From assembly GCA_027034965.1 (NCBI GenBank), contig JALVWL010000173.1, forward strand, positions 1 through 9,045: DNA of 9,045 nt, written 5' to 3'. The position numbers were made by a program, and so were the translations under genes. Below are positions 1 through 6,582 of the stretch, piece by piece. Source of the stretch: Candidatus Omnitrophota bacterium (GTDB taxonomy: Bacteria > Omnitrophota > Gorgyraeia > S143-82). The notes under the pieces are model-generated. The model worked only from the letters and a program-made list of their open reading frames with translations, searched no databases and had not been told where the DNA came from. Position 1 is the stretch's first letter, and each line of letters opens with the position of its first letter.

Positions 1-44
1 TATTGCGTCTTATATACTGTATGCGCTGCCTTTCGTAACCTCAT
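1..44 (-). CDS. tnpA: IS200/IS605-type Y1 transposase TnpA, N-terminal fragment (cut by window edge)
   Basis: Seen: an ATG at 42-44 on the minus strand opens a frame that stays open to the window edge, giving MRLRKAAHTVYKTQ followed by a codon beginning TA, which is Tyr if the frame continues. Family knowledge: IS200/IS605 TnpA proteins start with a short basic leader, then a pattern like SHTVYxxxYHIVW, where the later HUH motif and a C-terminal Tyr cut single-stranded DNA. The AHTVYKTQ-Y match falls at the expected distance from the start. A hairpin of the kind found at the left end of these elements lies 46 bases upstream of the start codon, which supports the call. An in-frame stop at 57-59 sets the upstream limit, so this ATG is the only good start. 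Only 14 residues are visible, so the exact family and whether the gene is intact are unknown. A chance ORF is the alternative. Confidence 0.6.
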   Translation of the reverse strand, partial: MRLRKAAHTVYKTQ

Positions 45-47
45 CCA

Positions 48-59
48 TCCATTATATCA
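48..59 (-). promoter_or_regulatory. Extended -10 promoter element candidate in front of tnpA
   Basis: The minus strand reads TGATATAATGGA, which contains TGnTATAAT, the exact extended -10 consensus. No good -35 hexamer is found 16-18 bases upstream (TTTCTG at 17). Transcription from here would begin close to the tnpA ATG at 44, leaving almost no leader; such weak or leaderless expression would be tolerable for a transposase. The same 12 bases occur at 145-156. The region is AT-rich, so chance is possible. Confidence 0.3.
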
Positions 60-90
60 AGGAACGGAAAAAACAGAAATTGGCTCTCAT

Positions 91-110
91 CCCCATCTTT
101 ACAGATGGGG
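91..110 (-). repeat. Perfect 7-bp hairpin, probable IS left-end recognition structure
   Basis: CCCCATC (91-97) pairs fully with GATGGGG (104-110) around a 6-base loop. The GC-rich CCCC/GGGG base and position just upstream of tnpA resemble the subterminal hairpins of IS200/IS605 elements. It could also be read as a terminator for argS, about 84 bases after its stop, but the nearest minus-strand T-run (68-73) starts some 18 bases past the stem, too far for an ordinary intrinsic terminator. Confidence 0.55.
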
Positions 111-144
111 AGTTCCCGCTAAATTAATTTGTCTCACAACGGCT

Positions 145-156
145 TCCATTATATCA
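145..156 (-). promoter_or_regulatory. Second extended -10 element, identical 12-mer
   Basis: The minus strand again reads TGATATAATGGA, with TATAAT at 148-153 preceded by TGA, 38 bases beyond the argS stop. No recognisable -35 lies at the usual distance. It could drive transcription of the element to the left, or be half of a direct repeat around the IS end. The evidence is only the consensus match. Confidence 0.25.
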
Positions 157-164
157 CAAATCCC

Positions 165-182
165 TATTGCATAATTTGGGAT
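165..182 (-). repeat. 18-base dispersed repeat, copy downstream of argS
   Basis: The plus strand reads TATTGCATAATTTGGGAT. Sixteen of 18 bases match 2004-2021. Both copies lie in the trailer of a gene in the same orientation (12 bases past the argS stop here). Function unknown; chance in AT-rich DNA is possible. Confidence 0.3.
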
Positions 183-193
183 AAATGTAAGGA

Positions 194-1802
194 CTACATC
201 CGTTCAGGTGATGAGATGCCAAGCAGATCAAGTCCCTTTCTGAGGACGACCCTTGAGACCTCAACTATTCCCAGACGAAATGCCGTCTTGAGCTCGTCTT
301 CGGATATGACCCGACAGCGCTCATAAAATCTATGGAAAGCAGCAGCAAACGTGCGCAGGTATTCATTCAAGGGATAAGGATCCAGATCAAATAGACAGGC
401 CTCGATTACTGACTGGAATCTCAGGAAAAGGGAGATGAGTTGTCTTTCTTCCGTCTCTATCTCTCCATCCAAGAATGCCCTTTCAAACAAATCAATAGAC
501 AATCCCTCTGGAGAAGTCCCTGACATCTCCATAATCCTACAGGCCCGCGCATAGGCATACTGGACATAGTAGACAGGGTTTTCTGGGGCCTGTTTTTTTG
601 CCAAGTCTAGGTCAAAATCCAGATGACTGCTCGTACGACGCATCAATAGGAAGAATCGCGCCGCATCAACACCGACCTCATCCATAAGCTCATCTATAGT
701 AATATATTCTCCCTGCCTCGTAGACATAGCCAATGGGCGACCATTTTTATATAGCGTAACCAACTGGACGATAATGACATCAAAGAGATCTGGATTAAAC
801 CCAAGGGCATCTATTGCCGCCTTAACCCGTGCAATATAGCCGTGGTGATCCGGTCCCCACATATCGATGACCCAGTTATACCCTCTCTCAAACTTATTTC
901 GATGATAGGCGATATCGGCTGTAAAATAGGTGTTGGACCCATCACTCTTTACTACCACCCTATCCTTATCATCGCCAAAACGCGTAGAGGCAAACCATAT
1001 CGCACCGTCTTTTTCGTATAGAAAACCCCTATCTTTGAGTATATCCAGGGCCTCCTTGACCTCGCCCTCCTTCTCCATTGCCTCCTGAGAGAACCAATTA
1101 TCAAAGCTGACCCCAAACCTGTAGAGCTCATCCTTTATTATCCCCAGTATCTCGCCCACCGCAAATCTCGAAAACTCCTCTATCGGTGCCTCATCTATCG
1201 ATTCTATCTTTTCCCTGCACACGGAGAGGAACCTGGCCGCCAGCTCCTTTAGATATGCCCCCTTATAGCCACCCTCTGGAATCAAACAGGTCCTGCCAAG
1301 CGTCTCTAGACAACGTTCCTTTAGAGAACGACCCAACAAGTCTATCTGGACACCAACATTATTGAGATAATACTCTGTATCGACCTTGTGCCCCGCATAC
1401 CTCATTATCCTCACCAGGGCATCACCAACCGCGGCCTGACGGGCATGGGCAATGGAAAGCGGACCAGTGGGGTTCGCACTCACATACTCAAACAAGACCC
1501 TGCGGCCCTCTTCCACGAATCCCTTTGCAGGCAGCTCTCCAGAAGAATATATTGATAAAGCCAGGGCCTGCAACCTCTGCCCTACCAAGCAATCGGCCTT
1601 CCTCAGATGCCAATAATGCCTCAACTATCTCCGCAGCAATTTCCCGGGCAGGACGCTGAATTTCCTTGGAAAGCTGCATTGCAACCGGCGTATAGAAATC
1701 CCCGTAGGATATATCCTTTGTAGGGAATAACAATATATTGACAGCGTTAGAAAATTTATCCGCTACAATGTTTTTAAGTGCCTTCTCTATAATCGTCTTC
1801 AT
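194..1802 (-). pseudogene. argS: Arginyl-tRNA synthetase, split by a frame change near 1541
   Basis: Class I synthetase charging tRNA-Arg in the cytoplasm. The first frame starts at the ATG 1800-1802 (in-frame stop at 1806-1808, so no earlier start) and encodes the Arg_S N-terminal domain, about 87 residues ending in the family hallmark AGPGFINIFF at 1542. That frame then goes off family and stops at 1488. The family pattern resumes in the next frame (+1): RRVLFEY, SANPTGPL, then SIAH (1445-1456) at the HIGH site, MSTR (716-727) at the KMSKS site, NPVYYVQYA, and a DALR anticodon-binding domain ending in the usual LGISSPERM at the stop (194). Joining the frames gives about 535 residues, and the linker between FINIFF and RRVLFEY is about 14 residues rather than the usual 27-28. 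This fits a deletion of 3n+2 bases (about 41) better than a single-base slip. ArgRS is essential, so a consensus error, recoding or a second argS elsewhere are the alternatives. Everything outside the junction looks intact and under selection. No strong Shine-Dalgarno is present (GGGGT seven bases or so before the ATG). Confidence 0.85.
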
Positions 1803-1837
1803 CTTCTACCCCGGAGGTAAATACATCTTATAAACTC

Positions 1838-1986
1838 AAAAGTCAAATTCACAACTTAAAACCTTAAGAATGAAGAATGGAGCATGGAGAATGAAGGAAA
1901 TTTCTTATTAAGAAGGAAAAATATTCTAGTAAATAAGAAGCCTCCATGCTTCCTTCTCCATTCTCAAAACTTTAGTTTTGACTTTT
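1838..1986. repeat. Nested imperfect palindrome (MITE- or REP-like intergenic element)
   Basis: Three sets of perfect inverted arms are nested in order. The outer arms are AAAAGTCAAA (1838-1847) against 1977-1986, 10 bp. The middle arms are GAATGGAG (1875-1882) against 1956-1963, 8 bp. The inner arms are TTCTTATT (1902-1909) against 1932-1939, 8 bp. A further CATGGAG (1883-1889) matches 1942-1948. The left arm also carries tandem GAATG/GGAG units. This looks like one of the dispersed GAATGGAG-type intergenic repeats of uncultured bacteria. It lies wholly outside coding sequence and would fold in the argS leader transcript. Confidence 0.6.
1964..1981 (+). terminator. Weak AT-rich hairpin with T-rich tail on the plus strand
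   Basis: TCAAAAC (1964-1970) pairs with GTTTTGA (1975-1981) around TTTA, and the plus strand continues CTTTTAATTTTTT. The shape is that of an intrinsic terminator, but it points away from all genes here and the stem is weak. It may stop antisense transcripts, or may simply be part of the surrounding palindrome. Confidence 0.2.
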
Positions 1987-2003
1987 AATTTTTTAGTTAA
2001 TAT

Positions 2004-2021
2004 TATTGCATAATCTGGAAT
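2004..2021 (-). repeat. 18-base dispersed repeat, copy downstream of glmS
   Basis: The plus strand reads TATTGCATAATCTGGAAT, matching 165-182 at 16 of 18 positions. It lies 77 bases past the glmS stop. On the minus strand it is part of a weak TTGTAT-17-TAATAT promoter-like arrangement. Confidence 0.3.
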
Positions 2022-2041
2022 CATACAATCTAATGAAAATT

Positions 2042-2070
2042 ATTTCACTATACCCCACATTCTTTGTCAA
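2042..2070 (-). promoter_or_regulatory. Candidate sigma-70 promoter for argS
   Basis: On the minus strand a perfect TTGACA (2065-2070) is followed after 17 bases by TGAAAT (2042-2047), which matches four of six positions of TATAAT. It starts just behind the glmS stop and faces argS, about 240 bases away. A transcript from here would include the whole palindrome in its leader. The -10 is imperfect, so this is a candidate only. Confidence 0.35.
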
Positions 2071-2097
2071 GGTAAATATCCATCAAAAGAATTGGTG

Positions 2098-3906
2098 TCA
2101 TTCGACTGTCACTGACTTCGCAAGGTTTCTAGGCTGGTCAACATCACAGCCCCTTGCAACAGCTACATAATAAGCAAATAACTGCAATGGTATTATATTC
2201 AAGATAGGAGAAAAGGCCTCATTAATCTTCGGCAAATAAACAACCTCTTTAAATTCCTCCCCTATATGGGTATTGCCAGAGGTTGCCAGGATTATTATCT
2301 TTCCCTTTCGTGCCTTTATCTCTTCTATATTCGAGTGCATCTTTTCATATATAAACGAATCGGTTGCTATACAGACTACTGCACGGTATTCATCTATAAG
2401 TGCAATTGGGCCATGTTTCATCTCTCCCGCAGGATAGCCTTCGGCAGGTATATAAGAGATCTCCTTCAACTTAAGGGCCCCTTCCAGGGCAGTGGGATAA
2501 TCTAGGTTCCTTCCAAGATAGAGAAAGGAACCAAAGTGGTGGTGGTGATGGGCCAGATGCTGCAATTCATTTTTCTGCTCAATAACCTGACTCACAGCCG
2601 AATAAACATCCAACATATCGGCAATATAGCTGGCTACATCCCTTCCCCTATTTTGGGCGAGGAAAAAGGCCAACAAATACATTATCGCAAGTTGGGCAGT
2701 ATAGGCCTTGGTAGAGGCAACGCTTATCTCTATACCTGCATGGGTGAGTATCACTGCATCTGCCGCACGGGTAAGGGAAGAGCCCACTACATTACAGACC
2801 GCAAGCACCTTCACACCCTCATTCCTAAACCTCTCCACAGCTGCAAGGGTATCGGCCGTCTCACCAGACTGGCTTATAGCAATACACAGGGAATCATCTT
2901 CCACAACGATATCCCTGTACCTCCATTCGCTTGCAACATCCGCCTCGACCGGAATCCCTGCAAATCGCTCTATCACATACTTCCCAACTAATCCGGCATG
3001 GTAGGCTGTCCCACAGCCAATAATATATATCTTCTTCAAACCCGCGATATCTATATGAGACAATTCAGGGAAGACCACATCACTACCCCTTATATGGAGC
3101 CTGCAGAGTTTATTTATCACACCTGGCTGCTCATGTATCTCTTTCAACATAAAGTGGGGATGGCCACACCTCTGGGCCTGGGATATATCCCAATCAATCT
3201 GATTAACCTGAATAGCCTTCTCCTGAGAGCCGTTTTCTATACGAATGGAAGCAGGTATACCGCTAACATCTACCACATCTCCATCGTCCAAGTAGACGAC
3301 CTTTCTAGTAAACATCAATATAGGAGTGATGTCGCTGGCAAATATAATCTTATCCTCGGCAATACCCATCACCAAGGGAGAACCCTTGCGGGCTGCAACT
3401 ATACGCTGAGGCGCGTCTTTGCTTATCACTGCCAGGGCATAGGCCCCATCCAGGGCCTTTATTGTCTCCTTCAACGCCTCATATATATCGCCTTTATAGT
3501 GCTCCTCCAACAGATGGGCAATAACCTCTGTATCCGTCTCTGAGACAAATTTGTGCCCTTTATCGATAAGCCCTTGCTTTAACTCCAGATAATTTTCTAT
3601 TATCCCGTTGTGCACTACGGCAATAGTATTGGTGCAATCCGTATGGGGATGGGAATTTTTATCGCTTGGCTCACCATGAGTCGCCCATCGGGTATGGCCT
3701 ATTCCGACTACAGCAGAAAGGTCCTTGCGGCCCACTACCTTTTGAAGTCCCTTTATCTTGCCCTTTTTCTTGAATAAGAGCAGCTTATCATCCTTTACTA
3801 CACATATACCTGCCGAATCATAGCCCCTATACTCCAACAGACTCAATCCATCGATAAGTTCTTTTGATTTATCTCCGGGCCCTAATATACCAACTATTCC
3901 GCACAT
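2098..3906 (-). CDS. glmS: Glutamine--fructose-6-phosphate aminotransferase (isomerizing)
   Basis: Makes glucosamine-6-phosphate from fructose-6-phosphate and glutamine, the committed step towards UDP-GlcNAc; cytoplasmic. At 602 residues it matches the E. coli enzyme (609). The N-terminal class II amidotransferase domain starts MCGIVGILG, with Cys2 as nucleophile after Met removal, then GHTRWATHG (70-78) and VHNGIIENY (98-106). Two SIS sugar-isomerase domains follow: IIGCGTAYHAG (295-305), ISQSGET (344-350), SVASTKAYTAQ (395-405) and the catalytic region PAEGYPAGEMKHGP (487-500). The C-terminus DVDQPRNLAKSVTVE contains the Lys that opens fructose-6-phosphate. All key residues are present. An unusual run of five His lies at 453-457, just before the LGRN strand. 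The ATG overlaps the end of the upstream phosphorylase gene by 13 bases, with AGAGGT nine bases before it, so the two are probably translationally coupled. The upstream position is coding sequence, so there is no room for a glmS ribozyme. Confidence 0.97.
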   Translation of the reverse strand: MCGIVGILGPGDKSKELIDGLSLLEYRGYDSAGICVVKDDKLLLFKKKGKIKGLQKVVGRKDLSAVVGIGHTRWATHGEPSDKNSHPHTDCTNTIAVVHNGIIENYLELKQGLIDKGHKFVSETDTEVIAHLLEEHYKGDIYEALKETIKALDGAYALAVISKDAPQRIVAARKGSPLVMGIAEDKIIFASDITPILMFTRKVVYLDDGDVVDVSGIPASIRIENGSQEKAIQVNQIDWDISQAQRCGHPHFMLKEIHEQPGVINKLCRLHIRGSDVVFPELSHIDIAGLKKIYIIGCGTAYHAGLVGKYVIERFAGIPVEADVASEWRYRDIVVEDDSLCIAISQSGETADTLAAVERFRNEGVKVLAVCNVVGSSLTRAADAVILTHAGIEISVASTKAYTAQLAIMYLLAFFLAQNRGRDVASYIADMLDVYSAVSQVIEQKNELQHLAHHHHHFGSFLYLGRNLDYPTALEGALKLKEISYIPAEGYPAGEMKHGPIALIDEYRAVVCIATDSFIYEKMHSNIEEIKARKGKIIILATSGNTHIGEEFKEVVYLPKINEAFSPILNIIPLQLFAYYVAVARGCDVDQPRNLAKSVTVE

Positions 3907-6533
3907 CCAAGTACTACCTCTACAGTTACCCGTTTTTTACCCTTTATCATATATTCAAAGTTTTTGCGACTTATAACCACCCTGCCAGAGCCACCAGGGA
4001 TTCTTTTGCCCCCAATCTTTACATACCTTATGACGTACTGACCCCAGTCAAGGCCGTCTTTATTTTTTATCTTTATGCACATCTTCTTGCCAAGCAACAG
4101 GCAATCAACCTCAATCGTGTCCCCATTCTGAAAGAACTCCCTGCTCAATCTTGGTTCGAAGACAACATCCCCTAGATCCGATGCTATGCCCAGGACATAC
4201 CTGTATATTGTAAGGATATACCAGCTAGCCGATCCCGTAAGATAGGAATACATCCCTCGCCCTTCATTATTATAATACTCAGAAAGACAGGGAAAACTGC
4301 GAGACTTCTCAAAGTCCATAGCCAGCTTATACAAGCTCAAAAGGGCCTTTGCTGCCTCTTTAACCAGTCCTTGCCTGAATAAGGCATTGGCATACATCAC
4401 CACCATATGCGAAAATATTGCCCCGTTTTCCTTTTCCCCAAAGGCAAATGCAAATGCCCTGCCCAGTTCAGGGTAGATATCACCGAAATCCGTATTAAGC
4501 CTATAGCCCTTTAGCTCTTCATCTAATAAAAATTTATCAACAGATAGAGATATCTCTTTTGCCAGGGCCTTATCTACTGTCCCCTTCATCAGTGCAAAGA
4601 CCTGACCTGTCAGGGTAGCCCTGACAAGGCCATCCCTTACTCCACAGACCCTGTGCCCAAGATTATCGTAATACCCATTAAATAAGCGATGACCTTCTAT
4701 CTCTATCAGCTCCTTTTTCAATAGATGCCTGCGCATATCCTGTGCCTTTTTTCGTAAGATATCCGCCAATTCCCTCGTCTCAATACTCATCTGCTCGCCA
4801 GAGACACCCCTTGACTGTACTGCCTCAAAATAACTATTCAATAGCCTACGCTTTTCAGATACAGAAGAAGGGAGTTCCAGGAGATAGGCCATCTCTCGCA
4901 ACAACGCCACCTCCCTGACATCATCAGATATGCGCTCCAGCAACTGTGCTATTTCAAGGAGGTTTCCGGCATAGAAATGGGTAAAGGCAACGCTCTCACC
5001 CCTTTCTCTTGCCATATCTAGACCGTCGTTCCAATCGGCATCCTCGAGTAGGATATTGCCATTATCTCCTACATTAAAGACCTGAACCAGATGCTGCAGG
5101 AGGATGTGCTCAAGTATAGTTCCCTTGTAGACCTTATTATCCGCCGTCTTAAATACCGTCTCGCCATTCCAATTATAGTCATACCTGCGAGCACGAAATA
5201 TTTGGGCATCTCGGAAATATGTAGCCCTCTCAAATAGGATACGCCAGTCTCCTGTCTGATCAATATAGAGCTTTGTGGTCTCCCACGGCCATACCCCGTG
5301 GTCCATCCAGACACGGGTTATCTTATTCCTGTCGGCTATGAATTCCCCTTTTCCCTTGCCTATAATCGTCGCATTAGATCCATCTATCCTGACTCCATTG
5401 AAATTATTCAATATATCCTGGCGTGCCTCTTCGGGATTCCGCAAAAGGAGGCCCAACAGGTCCTGCCAGAGATCACGCCATCCCCGTCCTCCCCTGCCAT
5501 AATCAAAATCAGGGAGAAACGAACAACCATATATCTTCCTCAAATAGGGCTGGACACCCACCCACATAAGCCAGTTAGAGAAATCAGACTCTGGAAAGCG
5601 AAACCTTAATGTATTGACGTAATCTATCCAGACCCTCCTGGTTCGTCTCAAGGCCGTCTTGGGATTCATCCGCCTAATAAAACGAGAGAACTCAGCCTCC
5701 TGGCCTCCTCTTCCAATAAACAGGGCCACCGCAAACTCAACACTATCGCCCTTCTTAAGTCTTACCTCCGGGAAGACCAAGCCCGCAATGACCTCTTTTC
5801 CCTGTATATTTTTATTATCTGCCTCTGCCTTCAGTAGGCCAACCGGATTGAGCATATCCCCACTGCCTACAACATCCTCATAGCTGGCAAAAATATCCTT
5901 AAGCTGCCTATCAGCGAATGCACAATAAACGACATCATTTATCCTGTGTCCCCTTTCATCAAAGGACATTGTAGGTTTAACGGCCAATCCATTAGAAAAA
6001 AGCCTCACCCTATTCAACAACGAGGTTACGTGCCTGTGGTCCCTTATATTGTCAGCTGATCTGGCATAGACAGGTGCAACGAAAATCGGCTCAAAACCCA
6101 ACGACTTGCGTGCAAGGCTCTTTATCTTTACCCAGAAGATCTGGGCATCTATCCTATAATCGACAAAAGAAGTAATAGTGCCCGTCAGTCCGAGTTCAAC
6201 GCTATCAAAGAACACTGTAAACCAGCCTATTCCTGCTTCAACTCGCAATTTTACAGGCCAGAGATGATTTAGATGCGTGGAAGACTTGCCTACAACAGAA
6301 TAAAGCCCCTTTGGGAACCTTAACCAGAGATTGACTGAGGTCTTATCGTTGGTAAGATTTATACGCGAGACAGGCGGAAGAAAAAAATGTTCCTGATCAA
6401 TCTTTAGATCGCCATCCAGGAACGGGGTTATACCCGCCATCAAGGACTGATTGCAGAGCGGAAAATAGGCATCCCTGACCAGCGGCTCCTCTGCAACAAA
6501 CGAACCATAATCGTCGATAAACCTGCAGTTCAT
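3894..6533 (-). CDS. GH94-type glycoside phosphorylase (cellobiose phosphorylase-like, COG3459), substrate unknown
   Basis: An 879-residue protein with the layout of inverting GH94 phosphorylases: an N-terminal beta-sandwich (about 1-280), a linker helix region, an (alpha/alpha)6 barrel (about 310-785) and a C-terminal beta-sheet part (about 786-879). Seen motifs: YFPLCN near 23-28, GRGGRGWRDLWQDLLG (346-361, the RDxxQD motif of the family), DADWNDGLD (498-506) holding the likely general acid Asp503, KENGAIFSH (701-709) with the phosphate-site His709, and YLTGSASWY (764-772) matching the phosphate-binding Thr-Gly motif. Such enzymes split a beta-glucoside with phosphate to give alpha-glucose-1-phosphate or a related sugar phosphate. 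Specificity (cellobiose, laminaribiose, cyclic beta-1,2-glucan, chitobiose) cannot be told. No signal peptide is seen, so it is cytoplasmic. It sits 49 bases behind rplY and overlaps glmS, so it is likely co-transcribed. A GGAG lies 12 bases before the ATG, and an in-frame stop upstream rules out a longer start. The divergent N-terminus suggests its own subfamily. Confidence 0.85.
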   Translation of the reverse strand: MNCRFIDDYGSFVAEEPLVRDAYFPLCNQSLMAGITPFLDGDLKIDQEHFFLPPVSRINLTNDKTSVNLWLRFPKGLYSVVGKSSTHLNHLWPVKLRVEAGIGWFTVFFDSVELGLTGTITSFVDYRIDAQIFWVKIKSLARKSLGFEPIFVAPVYARSADNIRDHRHVTSLLNRVRLFSNGLAVKPTMSFDERGHRINDVVYCAFADRQLKDIFASYEDVVGSGDMLNPVGLLKAEADNKNIQGKEVIAGLVFPEVRLKKGDSVEFAVALFIGRGGQEAEFSRFIRRMNPKTALRRTRRVWIDYVNTLRFRFPESDFSNWLMWVGVQPYLRKIYGCSFLPDFDYGRGGRGWRDLWQDLLGLLLRNPEEARQDILNNFNGVRIDGSNATIIGKGKGEFIADRNKITRVWMDHGVWPWETTKLYIDQTGDWRILFERATYFRDAQIFRARRYDYNWNGETVFKTADNKVYKGTILEHILLQHLVQVFNVGDNGNILLEDADWNDGLDMARERGESVAFTHFYAGNLLEIAQLLERISDDVREVALLREMAYLLELPSSVSEKRRLLNSYFEAVQSRGVSGEQMSIETRELADILRKKAQDMRRHLLKKELIEIEGHRLFNGYYDNLGHRVCGVRDGLVRATLTGQVFALMKGTVDKALAKEISLSVDKFLLDEELKGYRLNTDFGDIYPELGRAFAFAFGEKENGAIFSHMVVMYANALFRQGLVKEAAKALLSLYKLAMDFEKSRSFPCLSEYYNNEGRGMYSYLTGSASWYILTIYRYVLGIASDLGDVVFEPRLSREFFQNGDTIEVDCLLLGKKMCIKIKNKDGLDWGQYVIRYVKIGGKRIPGGSGRVVISRKNFEYMIKGKKRVTVEVVLGCAE
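3916..3921 (-). promoter_or_regulatory. glmS ribosome binding site inside the phosphorylase gene
   Basis: The minus strand reads AGAGGT, ending nine bases before the glmS ATG (3904-3906). It lies within the last codons of the phosphorylase gene, whose TAG (3894-3896) falls after the glmS start. This supports MCGI as the true start, as required because Cys2 must be N-terminal after Met removal. Confidence 0.6.
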
Positions 6534-6582
6534 ACAGATACCTATCTCCTATATACATTGTAGGCTTTAATCTCGTCCGGAT

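Larger units (their letters stand above)
1..135 (-). mobile_element. Left end of an IS200/IS605-family insertion sequence (partial)
   Basis: Inferred from two parts in the right order on the minus strand: a 7-bp perfect hairpin at 91-110, then a tnpA-like start codon at 42-44. Elements of this family have no terminal inverted repeats and make no target duplication. Their ends are subterminal hairpins recognised by TnpA as single strands, and they insert 3' of a short fixed tetra- or pentanucleotide. The right-hand boundary given here is approximate: the cleavage site should lie a few to a few tens of bases before the hairpin, in the AT-rich stretch around 111-135, but I cannot place it. The element sits just beyond the argS stop codon (194), so it does not break argS. 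The rest of the element, possibly with tnpB, lies outside the window. Confidence 0.5.
1803..2097. other. glmS-argS intergenic region, 295 bases
   Basis: This is the only long gap between genes. It is AT-rich and holds a candidate minus-strand promoter (2042-2070), a 150-base imperfect palindrome (1838-1986), and one copy of an 18-base repeat (2004-2021). No convincing small ORF, tRNA, riboswitch or T-box is seen. No canonical terminator follows glmS: the short hairpin at 1964-1981 has a T-rich tail only on the plus strand. Confidence 0.6.

Noticed and set aside
68..110. Rho-independent terminator for argS
   Set aside because: The stem is good but the T-run on the minus strand begins about 18 bases after it; the hairpin fits an IS end better.
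2..126. Open plus-strand frame from the window edge encoding a hydrophobic then basic peptide
   Set aside because: It is antisense to the tnpA start and IS hairpin, has no recognisable family, and the hairpin and transposase reading explains the same bases better.
147..149. Short minus-strand ORF starting MEAVVRQINLAG
   Set aside because: Only 16 codons, no ribosome binding site, its ATG lies within the TATAAT element, and it stops inside the IS hairpin.
1488..1802. Separate 104-codon protein upstream of argS
   Set aside because: Residues 1-87 are the ArgRS N-terminal domain; the last 17 residues are off-frame sequence after the frame change, so it is part of argS.
2536..3543. Plus-strand ORFs of 98-181 codons opposite glmS
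   Set aside because: They are shadows of a highly conserved gene, overlap each other in different frames, and encode nothing recognisable.
3907..4100. Possible glmS ribozyme/riboswitch upstream of glmS
   Set aside because: The sequence directly upstream is the conserved 3' end of the phosphorylase gene, with a 13-base overlap, so there is no leader to hold a ribozyme.
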